Shown here: one piece after another, positions 9,378 through 17,514 of the stretch
How the letters are laid out: every line of letters starts with the position of its first letter
Numbering within the stretch: position 1 is the stretch's first letter
Origin: CAZMSD01 sp964568855
GTDB lineage: Bacteria; CAIWAD01
Direction of reading: 5' to 3'
Assembly: GCA_964568855.1 (NCBI GenBank)
Contig: CAZMSD010000014.1
Span: forward strand, 21,451-85,450
Length of the DNA stretch: 64,000 bases
The notes under the pieces: generated by a model
Database searches by the model: none
Seen by the model: only the letters and a program-made list of their open reading frames with translations
Told to the model about the DNA's origin: nothing
Program-made: the position numbers and the translations under genes

Positions 9378-9452
9378 TAGTTTAGCTCTGTCAGTAATAC
9401 GATGTATCACTCGCTGTGATCGGACATCAAAGCGGCCGGGTCCGGTAGCCCT

Positions 9453-10574
9453 TTACGCGTAGACGATCGACCTGATCTGATTGGCCACCCGCTCCACCTG
9501 TTCTTCGCTGATTTCCGCGAACATCGGCAGCGAGAGGATCTCAGCGCAGGCATTTTCAGCCACTGGAAACGAGCCCGCCCCGCAGCCGAGGTTCCTGGCC
9601 GCGGGCTGCAGGTGCACGGGAACGGGGTAGTGCACCCCGCAACCGATGCCCGCATCGGCCAGCAGTGTCTGCAGCTCGTCGCGGCCGATTCCCGCTTCCG
9701 GCAGGACGCGTATCACGTACAGGTGGTAGACGTGCTCGCGGTCCGGCAGCTCTTGCGGGAGGGTGATCCCCTCGATACCCGAAAGCGCCTCCCGGTACAT
9801 GACCGCTACCTGCCGGCGGGCCGCCGTCCAGGCCGGGAGGTGCTTAAGCTTCACGCCCAGCACCGCTCCCTGGATGCCGCCCATGCGGCAATTATGACCC
9901 CATTCGGCGTGCTCGTGCTTGCGGGGCGAACCGTGATCCCTGAGTCGCCGGAGGCGCTCGTAGAGCTCCCCGTCGTTGGTCAGCACCGCCCCGGCTTCCC
10001 CGGCGGCGCCCAGGTTCTTGGAGGGATAGAAGCTGAATCCGGCGGCCCTGCCCATGGAACCCGCCTTGCGCCCCTTGTATTCCGCCAGGTGGGCCTGGGC
10101 GGCGTCCTCCACCACCGGGATGTCGCGCGCGCCGGCAATCTCGAGAATCGGGTCGAGGTCGGCGGGCTGGCCGTAGAGGTGCACCGGGACGATCGCCCGG
10201 GTGCGGGGCGTGAGGGCCCGCTCCAGCAGCCGCGGATCCATGTTCAGGCTGTCGGGCTGCACGTCCACGAAGACCGGGCGGGCGCCCGCGAGGAGGATGG
10301 CCTCCACGGTGGCGATGAAGGTGTTGGGGCAGGTGATCACCTCGTCGCCGGGACCCAGGCCCAGGGCCCAGAGAGCCAGGTGCAGGGCCGCGGTCCCGTT
10401 GCAGCAGGCGGCGCAGTGGCGCGCTCCGTGGGCCTCGGCGAAGCCCTTTTCGAAGGCTTCCACCGCGGGCCCGTGGGCGAACTCGCCGCGCTCCAGGATG
10501 TCAATGACCGCGCGGTCCAGCTCGGTCTTGATCGACCGGTACTGCGCCTTCAGATCGACGAATGGAACCTGCAT
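9453..10574 (-). CDS. DegT/DnrJ/EryC1/StrS sugar aminotransferase (WbpE-like)
   Basis: A 373-residue PLP enzyme that transfers an amino group to a keto-sugar nucleotide. Key features: N-terminal VPFVDLKAQY, PLP-contacting Asp157 in VVEDAAQAH, and the Schiff-base lysine Lys186 in SFYPSKNLGA. Length and motifs are typical of aminotransferases making 3-amino-2,3-dideoxy sugars (WbpE/WlbC/VioA/DesV group). The gene is divergent from an oxidoreductase and acetyltransferase pair; together these three are the classic set for 2,3-diacetamido uronic acid or a related 3-acetamido sugar. The specific sugar is inferred from context. GC is high again, unlike the block that ends at 9377. Confidence 0.88.
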   Translation of the reverse strand: MQVPFVDLKAQYRSIKTELDRAVIDILERGEFAHGPAVEAFEKGFAEAHGARHCAACCNGTAALHLALWALGLGPGDEVITCPNTFIATVEAILLAGARPVFVDVQPDSLNMDPRLLERALTPRTRAIVPVHLYGQPADLDPILEIAGARDIPVVEDAAQAHLAEYKGRKAGSMGRAAGFSFYPSKNLGAAGEAGAVLTNDGELYERLRRLRDHGSPRKHEHAEWGHNCRMGGIQGAVLGVKLKHLPAWTAARRQVAVMYREALSGIEGITLPQELPDREHVYHLYVIRVLPEAGIGRDELQTLLADAGIGCGVHYPVPVHLQPAARNLGCGAGSFPVAENACAEILSLPMFAEISEEQVERVANQIRSIVYA

Positions 10575-10757
10575 CTGCCTCCCCGCTGCTTCGTGTCACC
10601 CGGATCCGCGTTCCCGGACCGCAATCTCAGGCGCCGCGGACGGGGCGAAAGCGAATCGCGCATGGAATCTGGCGAATCGCCGCGGAGAAGGCAAAAGGCC
10701 GATTCCTTAACTTGATCCACGTTTAGGTCGGCTGTAAAAACAATCGCGAGTTCAATA
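10575..10757. promoter_or_regulatory. Divergent promoter region of the amino-sugar genes
   Basis: This 183-base spacer separates the minus-strand aminotransferase from the plus-strand oxidoreductase and must drive both. A possible plus-strand promoter is TTGATC (10712-10717), 17 bases, TAAAAA (10735-10740), which would give a leader of only about 10 bases before the ATG at 10758. The match to a sigma-70 consensus is weak and no clear minus-strand promoter stands out. Confidence 0.35.
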
Positions 10758-11756
10758 ATGAAGATAGGCGTCATCGGCCTGGGCTACTGGGGTCCCAACC
10801 TGGTCCGCAATTTCCTTTCCACCGAGGGGGTTGAGGGAGTGCTGTGCTACGATACGGATCCCTCGCGCGTGCTGGCGGTGGCCCGGCGCTTTCCAATGGT
10901 GGAATTCGCCGAGTCCTGCGAGGACTTGATCGGCCGCCCCGAGGTCGCCGCAGTGGTCCTCGCCACGCCCCTCTCCACGCACTACCCGCTGGGCCTGCAG
11001 GCGATCGAAGCGGGCAAGCACCTGCTGGTGGAGAAACCCATCGCCGCCTCGTCGGACGAGGCGCGCGAGCTGACGGAACGGGCCGACGGCGCGGGGCTGG
11101 TCCTGATGGTGGATCACACCTTCATCTACACCGGCGCCGTCCGCAAGCTGCGCGAGCTGGTGCAGGACCAAGAGCTCGGCGACCTGCTTTACTTCGATTC
11201 GGTGCGCGTCAACCTGGGCATCTTCCAGCACGACACCAACGTGGTCTGGGACCTGGCCCCGCACGACATTTCGATTCTCGACCACCTGGTGGCCCGCGAA
11301 CCGGAGTCGGTCCAGGCCATCGGCGCACGGCACTACTACGAATACGAGGACATGGCCTACCTCGGCGTCCGCTATGCCGGCAACCTGCTGGCCCACTTCC
11401 ATGTGAACTGGATCTCGCCGGTCAAGGTGCGCCGGATCCTGGTGGGCGGGACGAAGAGGATGGTGCTCTACGACGACATGGAGCCCAGCGAGAAGATCAA
11501 GGTCTACGACAGCGGCGTGGAACTCGGCAGCCGCGAGGACATCTACCGCACGCTGGTCCAGTACCGCACGGGAGACATGCTGGCGCCCAAGCTGGACCTC
11601 AGCGAGGCTCTGGGCCTGATGTGCCGGGAATTCGTCCTGAGTATCACGGACCAGCGGGAACCCCTGACCGGCGCCGCCTCAGGCCTCAACGTGGTGCGCA
11701 TTCTCGAGGCCGCGGACCGCTCGCTGGCCTCGGGCGGCACGGTCGTGCGACTCTGA
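10758..11756 (+). CDS. Gfo/Idh/MocA family oxidoreductase (WlbA/WbpB-like)
   Basis: A 332-residue NAD(P)-dependent sugar dehydrogenase. The dinucleotide loop is IGLGYWGPN (residues 6-14) and the family catalytic motif is EKP at 92-94 (LLVEKPIA), followed by a typical C-terminal beta-sheet domain. It probably oxidises C3 of a UDP-N-acetylhexosamine (or its uronate) so that the divergent DegT aminotransferase can aminate it. The gene is followed after 10 bases by a hexapeptide acetyltransferase that would complete the acetamido sugar. Similar enzymes act on inositol or other sugars, so the substrate is inferred from neighbours. Confidence 0.87.
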   Translation: MKIGVIGLGYWGPNLVRNFLSTEGVEGVLCYDTDPSRVLAVARRFPMVEFAESCEDLIGRPEVAAVVLATPLSTHYPLGLQAIEAGKHLLVEKPIAASSDEARELTERADGAGLVLMVDHTFIYTGAVRKLRELVQDQELGDLLYFDSVRVNLGIFQHDTNVVWDLAPHDISILDHLVAREPESVQAIGARHYYEYEDMAYLGVRYAGNLLAHFHVNWISPVKVRRILVGGTKRMVLYDDMEPSEKIKVYDSGVELGSREDIYRTLVQYRTGDMLAPKLDLSEALGLMCREFVLSITDQREPLTGAASGLNVVRILEAADRSLASGGTVVRL

Positions 11757-11766
11757 GGGAGCTTCA

Positions 11767-12240
11767 ATGGAACAGTACCTGCGCATCGCCGAGGACGTCG
11801 TGCTGGGGAAGGACGTCCGCTTCTTCGGCTTCGTCAACCTCTACGGCTGCAGGATCGGCGACCGCACGAAGATCGGCGCCTTCGTCGAGATTCAGAAGGG
11901 GGCGGAGGTGGGCAGCGACGTGAAGATCTCCAGCCACAGCTTCATCTGCGAAGGCGTGCGCATCGAGGATCGCGTCTTCGTGGGACACAACGTGAGCTTC
12001 ATCAACGACCGCTATCCCCGCGCCACGCGCGAGGACGGGAGCCTGCAAACGGAAGAGGACTGGAAGCTCGAAGGGACCCTGGTCGAGCGCGGAGCTTCAA
12101 TCGGCTCGGGATCCACGATCCTCTGCGGCCTGCGCATCGGCGAGAACGCCGTGGTGGGCGCCGGCAGCGTGGTCACCCGGGACGTGCCGCCGAACACGGT
12201 GGTGGCCGGCGTGCCCGCCGGGATCCTGCGTAGTTTGTAA
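11767..12240 (+). CDS. Hexapeptide-repeat acyltransferase (WbpD/WlbB-like)
   Basis: A 157-residue left-handed beta-helix acetyltransferase. The repeating I-G-x-x-x-x pattern is seen in GCRIGDRTKIGAFVEI and again in ILCGLRIGENAVVGAGSVVT; the C-terminal DVPPNTVVAGVPA segment is typical of trimeric sugar N-acetyltransferases. It is shorter than WbpD-type enzymes (about 190 residues) but has the core. It would acetylate the 3-amino group made by the DegT enzyme, using acetyl-CoA in the cytoplasm. It is co-directional with the oxidoreductase, 10 bases downstream, and marks the right edge of the polysaccharide locus. Confidence 0.87.
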   Translation: MEQYLRIAEDVVLGKDVRFFGFVNLYGCRIGDRTKIGAFVEIQKGAEVGSDVKISSHSFICEGVRIEDRVFVGHNVSFINDRYPRATREDGSLQTEEDWKLEGTLVERGASIGSGSTILCGLRIGENAVVGAGSVVTRDVPPNTVVAGVPAGILRSL

Positions 12241-12285
12241 CACGCAGTTGCCAGCGTAATGCCATGCCGTCAAGGGAAGACGCTG

Positions 12286-12335
12286 GACCGGTGACCGGTC
12301 TGTATGAAACCCGTCGTGGCGCGGATTCGCTCCGC
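12286..12335. terminator. Possible hairpins between convergent genes
   Basis: The 101-base spacer between the converging acyltransferase and DUF523 genes holds two short inverted repeats, GACCGG-TGA-CCGGTC near 12286-12300 and GCGGA-TTCGC-TCCGC near 12321-12335. Neither is followed by a T run, so they are only weak candidates for bidirectional termination. Confidence 0.25.
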
Positions 12336-12341
12336 TGAGTC

Positions 12342-12848
12342 CTATCGCGCATCACGCCCGCGCAGCGCCCGCAGAAAGGCGGCACGCCGCCGGGGGTCCC
12401 GCAGGTCCTCCTCGTCGGCCAGGGGCAGACCGGGCATGCGTTTGCGCAGGGCCAGCACGAAGAGCCCGCTGCCGTCCCGGCGCGGTAAACGGCCGAGGAC
12501 CTCGGGGAACAACTCCACGTCCCCGTTTCCGCAACTCGGCGAGCGGGCCTTCAACAGGACGCCCGTGATACGGTCCTTCGCGAGCTCCCCGACGCGCCGC
12601 TCAGACCAGCGGTTCATCCGCGCAGTCCAGTCCTCGCCGCTCTCACGGCCGATCATCCGGGGCGCCGCGGGATCTCCCAGCAGGGCCACCGGCTCCCGCG
12701 GCGTGCCCATGCCCAGCTCCTCCTCGGGACAGACCCTCCGCAGCCTGATTTCCTGCGGCAGATCGCGCAGCTCATCAAGGGCGCAGTGCCCGCCATCGTA
12801 GCGGCAGCGGTGACCCAGCAGGCAGCGGCTGACCAGCAGGTGTATCAC
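12342..12848 (-). CDS. DUF523 family protein (YbbK-like)
   Basis: A 168-residue small cytoplasmic protein of the DUF523 family. It keeps the family's cysteine motifs: LVSRCLLGHRCRYDG at the N-terminus, RRVCPEEELGMG, and LLKARSPSCGNG. The conserved cysteines suggest metal or thiol chemistry, but no biochemical role is established for the family. Its start overlaps the TolC-like gene stop by 4 bases (ATGA at 12845-12848), so it is translationally coupled as the last gene of the efflux operon. Whether it takes part in efflux or simply shares the transcript is unknown. Confidence 0.82.
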   Translation of the reverse strand: MIHLLVSRCLLGHRCRYDGGHCALDELRDLPQEIRLRRVCPEEELGMGTPREPVALLGDPAAPRMIGRESGEDWTARMNRWSERRVGELAKDRITGVLLKARSPSCGNGDVELFPEVLGRLPRRDGSGLFVLALRKRMPGLPLADEEDLRDPRRRAAFLRALRGRDAR

Positions 12849-14299
12849 GGCGCCTCCCGCGGGTCGCTTCCGGGGTATCGACCGAGCAGCGCTTCCCTGG
12901 CCCAGTGGGCCCTGAGCAGTCCGGCCCTGGCCGCCAGCAGCGCTCCACGGGCTTCCCGCAGGCGCTGCTCGCCGTCCAGCAGGTCGGTGGCGTCGATCAG
13001 ACCCAGCGAATACTTCTGGTCCAGCAGCTCCAGGTTCCTGGACGCGATCCGCCAGGAGCGTTCCGCCAGGTCCACCTTGCGCGAAGCGCCGGCGAGTCGC
13101 TCACCGGCCACGCGCCATTCGCTGCGGAGGCTGAGCCGCGTGCTCTGCAGCATTCGCTCCAGGGACCGCCGGGTGCTCCAGGCGGCCCAGGAATCCGCCA
13201 GGCCGCCGCCGCCCCGGAAGAGGTTCCAGCTCAGGCTGAGTCCCACCGTGCGGTTGGTGAAACGGCGGTCGTAGGTGAAGAGATCGCTGTGACTGTTGGT
13301 CCAGTTGAGGCTGGCGCTGAGCCTGGGCAGCAGGGAACCGGAGGCTGCCAGGGCGGACCAGCGCGCGCCGCGGGCCTGCCAGCGGGCGGTTTCCACCGCG
13401 GGGAAGGCCGATTCGGGAGCATCCCCGGCGAGATCTTCCCCGGCGGTTCCGGCTTCCCCCAGGCCGGCCCCGTCCAGCAGATCCTCGACGGCCTGGGGCA
13501 GGATCCCGGGAGCGAGTTCCATCTGCATGAAGGACTCCAGGCTCCGCCGCGCGGTTGCCGTCCCGATAAGTGCGTCCTCCAGCCGGATCTCAGCCTGCGC
13601 CAGGCTGTTCTCGAAGAACAGGCGGTCCACTCGCGAGGCGAGTCCCAGCTCCTCCTGCTGCCTGGCGCGCTGCAGCTGCCGATCGGCGAATTCCCTGCCC
13701 GACCGGGCGATGGCTGATTCTTCGCCGGCGACACGCCAGTCGAGGTAGGTGTTGCGGACTTCGGAGCAGAGTTCGGCCAGGGCAGCCCGGTACCGTTCCC
13801 GCGCCGCCCTCAGCCCGCTGTAGCCGGCCGCCGCTCCGCTGATGCCGCTGCCGCCCCCGAACAGCGTCTGATTGAGCGACAAGCTGTAAGACCTGACCTC
13901 GTCGCCCCGGCTGTAGGAGGGTTGCCAGGCGCCCTCGGGGACCTCGCCCGCGTCGATGTAGCGGGACCGGGCGCTGCTGAGGGTGGCGCGCGGCAGCAGG
14001 CCGCTGAAGGAAGACACGAACTCCGCCCGGGCTCCTTTCAGCTCCGCCTTTGCAGTCAGCGCGCGGGGGTGCAGTTCGAGCACCTCCTGTAACACACCTT
14101 CCAGTTCCAGGACCTCGCCGTCGAATGCGCGGCCGCTCGCGAACATCTTCGCCGGCGCCTGCGTCGCGTACGCCTCCGCTTCCGCGCGCGCCGATCCGGG
14201 CAGGAAACCCCTGATGGTCGCCGCCAGCAGGAAGAGCATCAGCGGGCTGGCGGAACGGCGCGTGATACGCGGCGCGGAATGTAGGCCTGGAACGTTCAT
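12845..14299 (-). CDS. TolC family outer-membrane efflux protein
   Basis: A 484-residue exported protein that forms the outer-membrane channel of a tripartite pump. The N-terminus has a signal-like stretch (PLMLFLLAATIRGFLPGSARA), then two long alpha-helical repeats rich in Ala/Leu/Glu/Arg with the family pattern around LSLNQTLFGGG and LSLSWNLFRGG, which are the paired beta-strand segments of the two TolC repeats. It overlaps the RND gene by 4 bases (ATGA at 14296-14299) and DUF523 downstream by 4. Together with the upstream adaptor and RND pump it gives a complete export system on one transcript. Confidence 0.87.
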   Translation of the reverse strand: MNVPGLHSAPRITRRSASPLMLFLLAATIRGFLPGSARAEAEAYATQAPAKMFASGRAFDGEVLELEGVLQEVLELHPRALTAKAELKGARAEFVSSFSGLLPRATLSSARSRYIDAGEVPEGAWQPSYSRGDEVRSYSLSLNQTLFGGGSGISGAAAGYSGLRAARERYRAALAELCSEVRNTYLDWRVAGEESAIARSGREFADRQLQRARQQEELGLASRVDRLFFENSLAQAEIRLEDALIGTATARRSLESFMQMELAPGILPQAVEDLLDGAGLGEAGTAGEDLAGDAPESAFPAVETARWQARGARWSALAASGSLLPRLSASLNWTNSHSDLFTYDRRFTNRTVGLSLSWNLFRGGGGLADSWAAWSTRRSLERMLQSTRLSLRSEWRVAGERLAGASRKVDLAERSWRIASRNLELLDQKYSLGLIDATDLLDGEQRLREARGALLAARAGLLRAHWAREALLGRYPGSDPREAP

Positions 14300-17200
14300 C
14301 GCTCGAAATCCTCGCTGTATCGCGGCACCGGCCTGGCCACGGCCGGCTCCACCGATTCAGGACTCGGCCATCGGAGATCGACCGCGCCGGCCCGGACGCC
14401 CTCCGGCGCGAACGGCGGCAGGAAGCGGCACCTGGTATAGGTGACGAGGCGGCGCAGGTCGTTGACGCAGAGGAAGAAGCAGGGCAGGAAGTACACGGTG
14501 AAGAGCGTACCGAAGAGCAGTCCGAAACTGACGGAGATCGCCATGGGAATCAGGAACTGGGCCTGGCGGCTGGTTTCCAGGATGATGGGCAGCATGCCCA
14601 TCACCGTGGTAAAGGTGGTCAGCATGATCGGGCGGAAGCGCTTGATCCCCGCCCGCTGCACGGCTTCGCCGACGGGGTGGCCCTCCCGCAGCTCCCGGTT
14701 GATCCGGTCGATGAAGATCACGCTGTCGTTGATGATGATGCCCGAGAGCCCCACCAGGCCGTAGATCGAAATGATCGTCAGGGATTTACCCAGCAGCAGG
14801 TGGCCCAGGATCGCGCCGATCAGCCCCAGTGGAATCATGCTCAACACCAGCAGGCTCTGCAGGAAGCTGCGGAACACGGCGATCAGGATGAAGCCGATCA
14901 GGAGCAGGGCGACGGGGAAGACCCGGCGCATGGAATCGGTGGATTTCTTCTGCTGCTCCTGTTCGCCGGCCCAGGTGACACGCAGATCGGGATGCGCAGC
15001 CCGCAGCCGCGGCAACAGGTCCTCGCGCAATTCGCGTATCACGTCGCTCGCGCCGGGCGCCTGCTCGTCGATGTCGGCGCCGACCTCCACCACGCGCCGG
15101 CCGTCCAGGTGGTGGAGTTCCGCCAGGCCCCGCCGCAGCTCGAAGTCCAGGGCCTCGCCGGCCGGAAGGGTGTGTCCGGCCGGGCTGCGCAGTCTCAGGC
15201 GCTGCAGCTTGGCTAGGCTGCCGCGGTCCTCCACCTGCAGCCGGGTCCAGACCTTGATCTCGTCCCGGCCCCGCTGGAAGCGCAGGATCTCCTCGCCGTA
15301 GAAGGCCTGTCGCACCTGGCGGGCCGCCTCGCGCAGGGTCAGACCCAGGGCCTCGGCCGCCGGCTTCAGCCGCAGCACCAGCTCCCGCTTGCCGATCTCC
15401 CGGTCGTCCTGGATCTCGGTCAGCGCGGGCAGGCCGCGCATTTCCTCCTTCAGGACCTCGGTGGCTGAATCGAGAGCCTCCACGTCCGCCGACATCAGGT
15501 TGATGCTCACGGGCAAGCCGAAATGCCGGCCCATGGCGCCGGTGCTCAGCTCCTCGGCGTCGTGGAAGAATGGCAGGGCCGCGCTCAGCTTCCTGCCCAC
15601 GGCGTGGGCGGGGAGGGTGCGCTGCTCGCTGTCCAGCAGCTTCAAGGTCACCTGGCCGTGCTCGCTCCGCGGACCCAGCCGCAGTCGGGTGGCGAGCAGG
15701 ACCTCCTGTTCGTCCTCCTGGCTCGCCCGGAGTTCGGGCGCCAGCCCGCGGGCCGTCGCTTCGATCCGGCGCAGCACCTCGAGAGTCCGCGCCTCGGGTG
15801 TGCCGGGATTCATCCTGACCTGCACGGTCAGGTTGTCCGAGTCGATGCGCGGGAAGAAGTGGAACTTGAGAACGCCGCCGGCCAGCAGGCCGGCGCAGAG
15901 CAGGAACAGCGAGACGCCCAGGCTGACGGTCACCCAGTGAATGCGCAGCAGGCGCCTCAGGCTGCGGGCGTAGAAGCCCCTGATCAGTGCTTCGATCCAA
16001 CGGTCCGTGTGACGCCGGATCCGGCTGGTCCTGCCGTCGCGGTGGTTTTTCAGCGCTCGCGAATGAGCCAGGTGGGACGGCAGGATCACCAGGCACTCGA
16101 AGAGGCTCACGGCGAGCGCCAGGATGACCGCCAGCGCCATCTGCCAGATGAACAGCCCCATCCGTCCCTCGATGAAGAAGAAGGGAATGAAGGCCGCCAC
16201 GGTGGTGCTCACCGAGGCCGTCACGGCCGGAGTCACTTCCAGCGTGCCCGCGATGGCTGCCCTGACGGGCGGCGCTCCGCGCTCGACGTGCTGGAAGATG
16301 TTCTCGCCCACCACGATGGCGTCGTCCACCACGATGCCCAGCACGAGGATCATTCCGAAAAGCGAGATCACATTGACCGTGGCGGGGGTAAAGCCGAAAA
16401 GGAAGAACATCCCCGCGTAGGAGATGGGAATCCCCATCGCCACCCAGAAGGACACCCGCAGCCTGAGAAACAGCGTCAGCGTGATACAAACCAGCAGCAG
16501 GCCCAGCAGGCCGTTCTTCACGAGCAGTTCGATGCGCTGCCGCAGGGGCACGGAGCTGTCGCGCAGCACTTCCAGTCGCAGGTCCCCGGGCAGGGCGCCG
16601 GCGCGGTTGTCCATCCATTCCCTGACAGCCCGCACGATGGTGATGGTGTCCTCGCGCTCCGTCTTGTCGATGGACAGGCTGACCGCGCGCTGCCCGTCGT
16701 ACCACGTCGCCTCCGGCTGCTCTTCCCAGTCCTCGCGGACGCGGGCCACGTCGCCGAGACGTATCACGGCGCCGTCCTCCCCGGCGCGGAGGGTGATCGA
16801 TTCGTAGTCCGGCGCGGTGTACTTGCGGCCGTAGACGCGGATCCGCAGCTCTTCCGCTGAAGTCTTGAGGCTGCCGCCGCTCATGTCCAGGCTGGCTTCC
16901 CGCACGCGCCGCGCCACCTCGTCGAAACTCAGGCCGTAGCGACGCAGATCCGCCTCGGAGATCTCGACCGCGATCTGGCGTTCGGGCAGGCCGGTGACGC
17001 TGACCAGGGACACGGGCGCGAGGTCGAGCAGTTCTTCGCGCAGCGCCTCGGCGGTCTGGCGGATCGCCTCGAATTCGGCGTCCCCGTAGAGCACGAGGGT
17101 CAGGACGGAGCGGATCCGCTTGACGCTCGAGACCACCGGCTGCTCGGCGCCCGCCGGCAGACCGATGATACCGTCCACGGCGTTCTTCACGTCCTGCAGG

Positions 17201-17514
17201 CGCTCCTGGAGGTCGGCCCCGCCGGCCAGCTCGACTGTCAGTGAGGCCTGGTTCTCCCGGGCTGTGGCGCGGACCCTGTCGAAATCCGGAATGCCTTCGA
17301 TGGCCTCCTCGATCGGCAGGATTATTCCCTGTTCCACCTCGACGGGTGAGGCTCCGGGGTAGGGCACGCTGACCTGGATCTGGTCCAGCGTGACGCTGGG
17401 GAACATTTCGCGGTTGAGGCCGCCCAGGGTGATCCAGCCGAAGACGAAGATCAGCACCATCATCACGTTGATCAGCAGGGGATTGTGAATGGCCCAGAAG
17501 AGGAAGCGCTTCAC
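14296..17514 (-). CDS. RND efflux transporter permease (AcrB/MexB-like)
   Basis: A proton-driven inner-membrane pump of about 1,072 residues. The GTG complementary to 17512-17514 is the start, giving VKRFLFWAIHNPLLINVMMV, the usual first helix; the open frame continues far upstream, but that stretch has no RND character and lies over the adaptor gene. Seen features: the periplasmic VPYPGASPVEVE strand, the proton-relay Asp pair in LGIVVDDAIVVGEN in helix 4, and a second set of helices after about residue 850 (LVGLSGIIINDSVIFIDRIN). Its GTG overlaps the adaptor stop (GTGA, 17511-17514) and its stop overlaps the TolC-like start. Substrate class (drug, metal or lipid) is not clear, but the DD motif favours the HAE family over the heavy-metal CzcA family. 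Confidence 0.9.
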   Translation of the reverse strand: MKRFLFWAIHNPLLINVMMVLIFVFGWITLGGLNREMFPSVTLDQIQVSVPYPGASPVEVEQGIILPIEEAIEGIPDFDRVRATARENQASLTVELAGGADLQERLQDVKNAVDGIIGLPAGAEQPVVSSVKRIRSVLTLVLYGDAEFEAIRQTAEALREELLDLAPVSLVSVTGLPERQIAVEISEADLRRYGLSFDEVARRVREASLDMSGGSLKTSAEELRIRVYGRKYTAPDYESITLRAGEDGAVIRLGDVARVREDWEEQPEATWYDGQRAVSLSIDKTEREDTITIVRAVREWMDNRAGALPGDLRLEVLRDSSVPLRQRIELLVKNGLLGLLLVCITLTLFLRLRVSFWVAMGIPISYAGMFFLFGFTPATVNVISLFGMILVLGIVVDDAIVVGENIFQHVERGAPPVRAAIAGTLEVTPAVTASVSTTVAAFIPFFFIEGRMGLFIWQMALAVILALAVSLFECLVILPSHLAHSRALKNHRDGRTSRIRRHTDRWIEALIRGFYARSLRRLLRIHWVTVSLGVSLFLLCAGLLAGGVLKFHFFPRIDSDNLTVQVRMNPGTPEARTLEVLRRIEATARGLAPELRASQEDEQEVLLATRLRLGPRSEHGQVTLKLLDSEQRTLPAHAVGRKLSAALPFFHDAEELSTGAMGRHFGLPVSINLMSADVEALDSATEVLKEEMRGLPALTEIQDDREIGKRELVLRLKPAAEALGLTLREAARQVRQAFYGEEILRFQRGRDEIKVWTRLQVEDRGSLAKLQRLRLRSPAGHTLPAGEALDFELRRGLAELHHLDGRRVVEVGADIDEQAPGASDVIRELREDLLPRLRAAHPDLRVTWAGEQEQQKKSTDSMRRVFPVALLLIGFILIAVFRSFLQSLLVLSMIPLGLIGAILGHLLLGKSLTIISIYGLVGLSGIIINDSVIFIDRINRELREGHPVGEAVQRAGIKRFRPIMLTTFTTVMGMLPIILETSRQAQFLIPMAISVSFGLLFGTLFTVYFLPCFFLCVNDLRRLVTYTRCRFLPPFAPEGVRAGAVDLRWPSPESVEPAVARPVPRYSEDFER

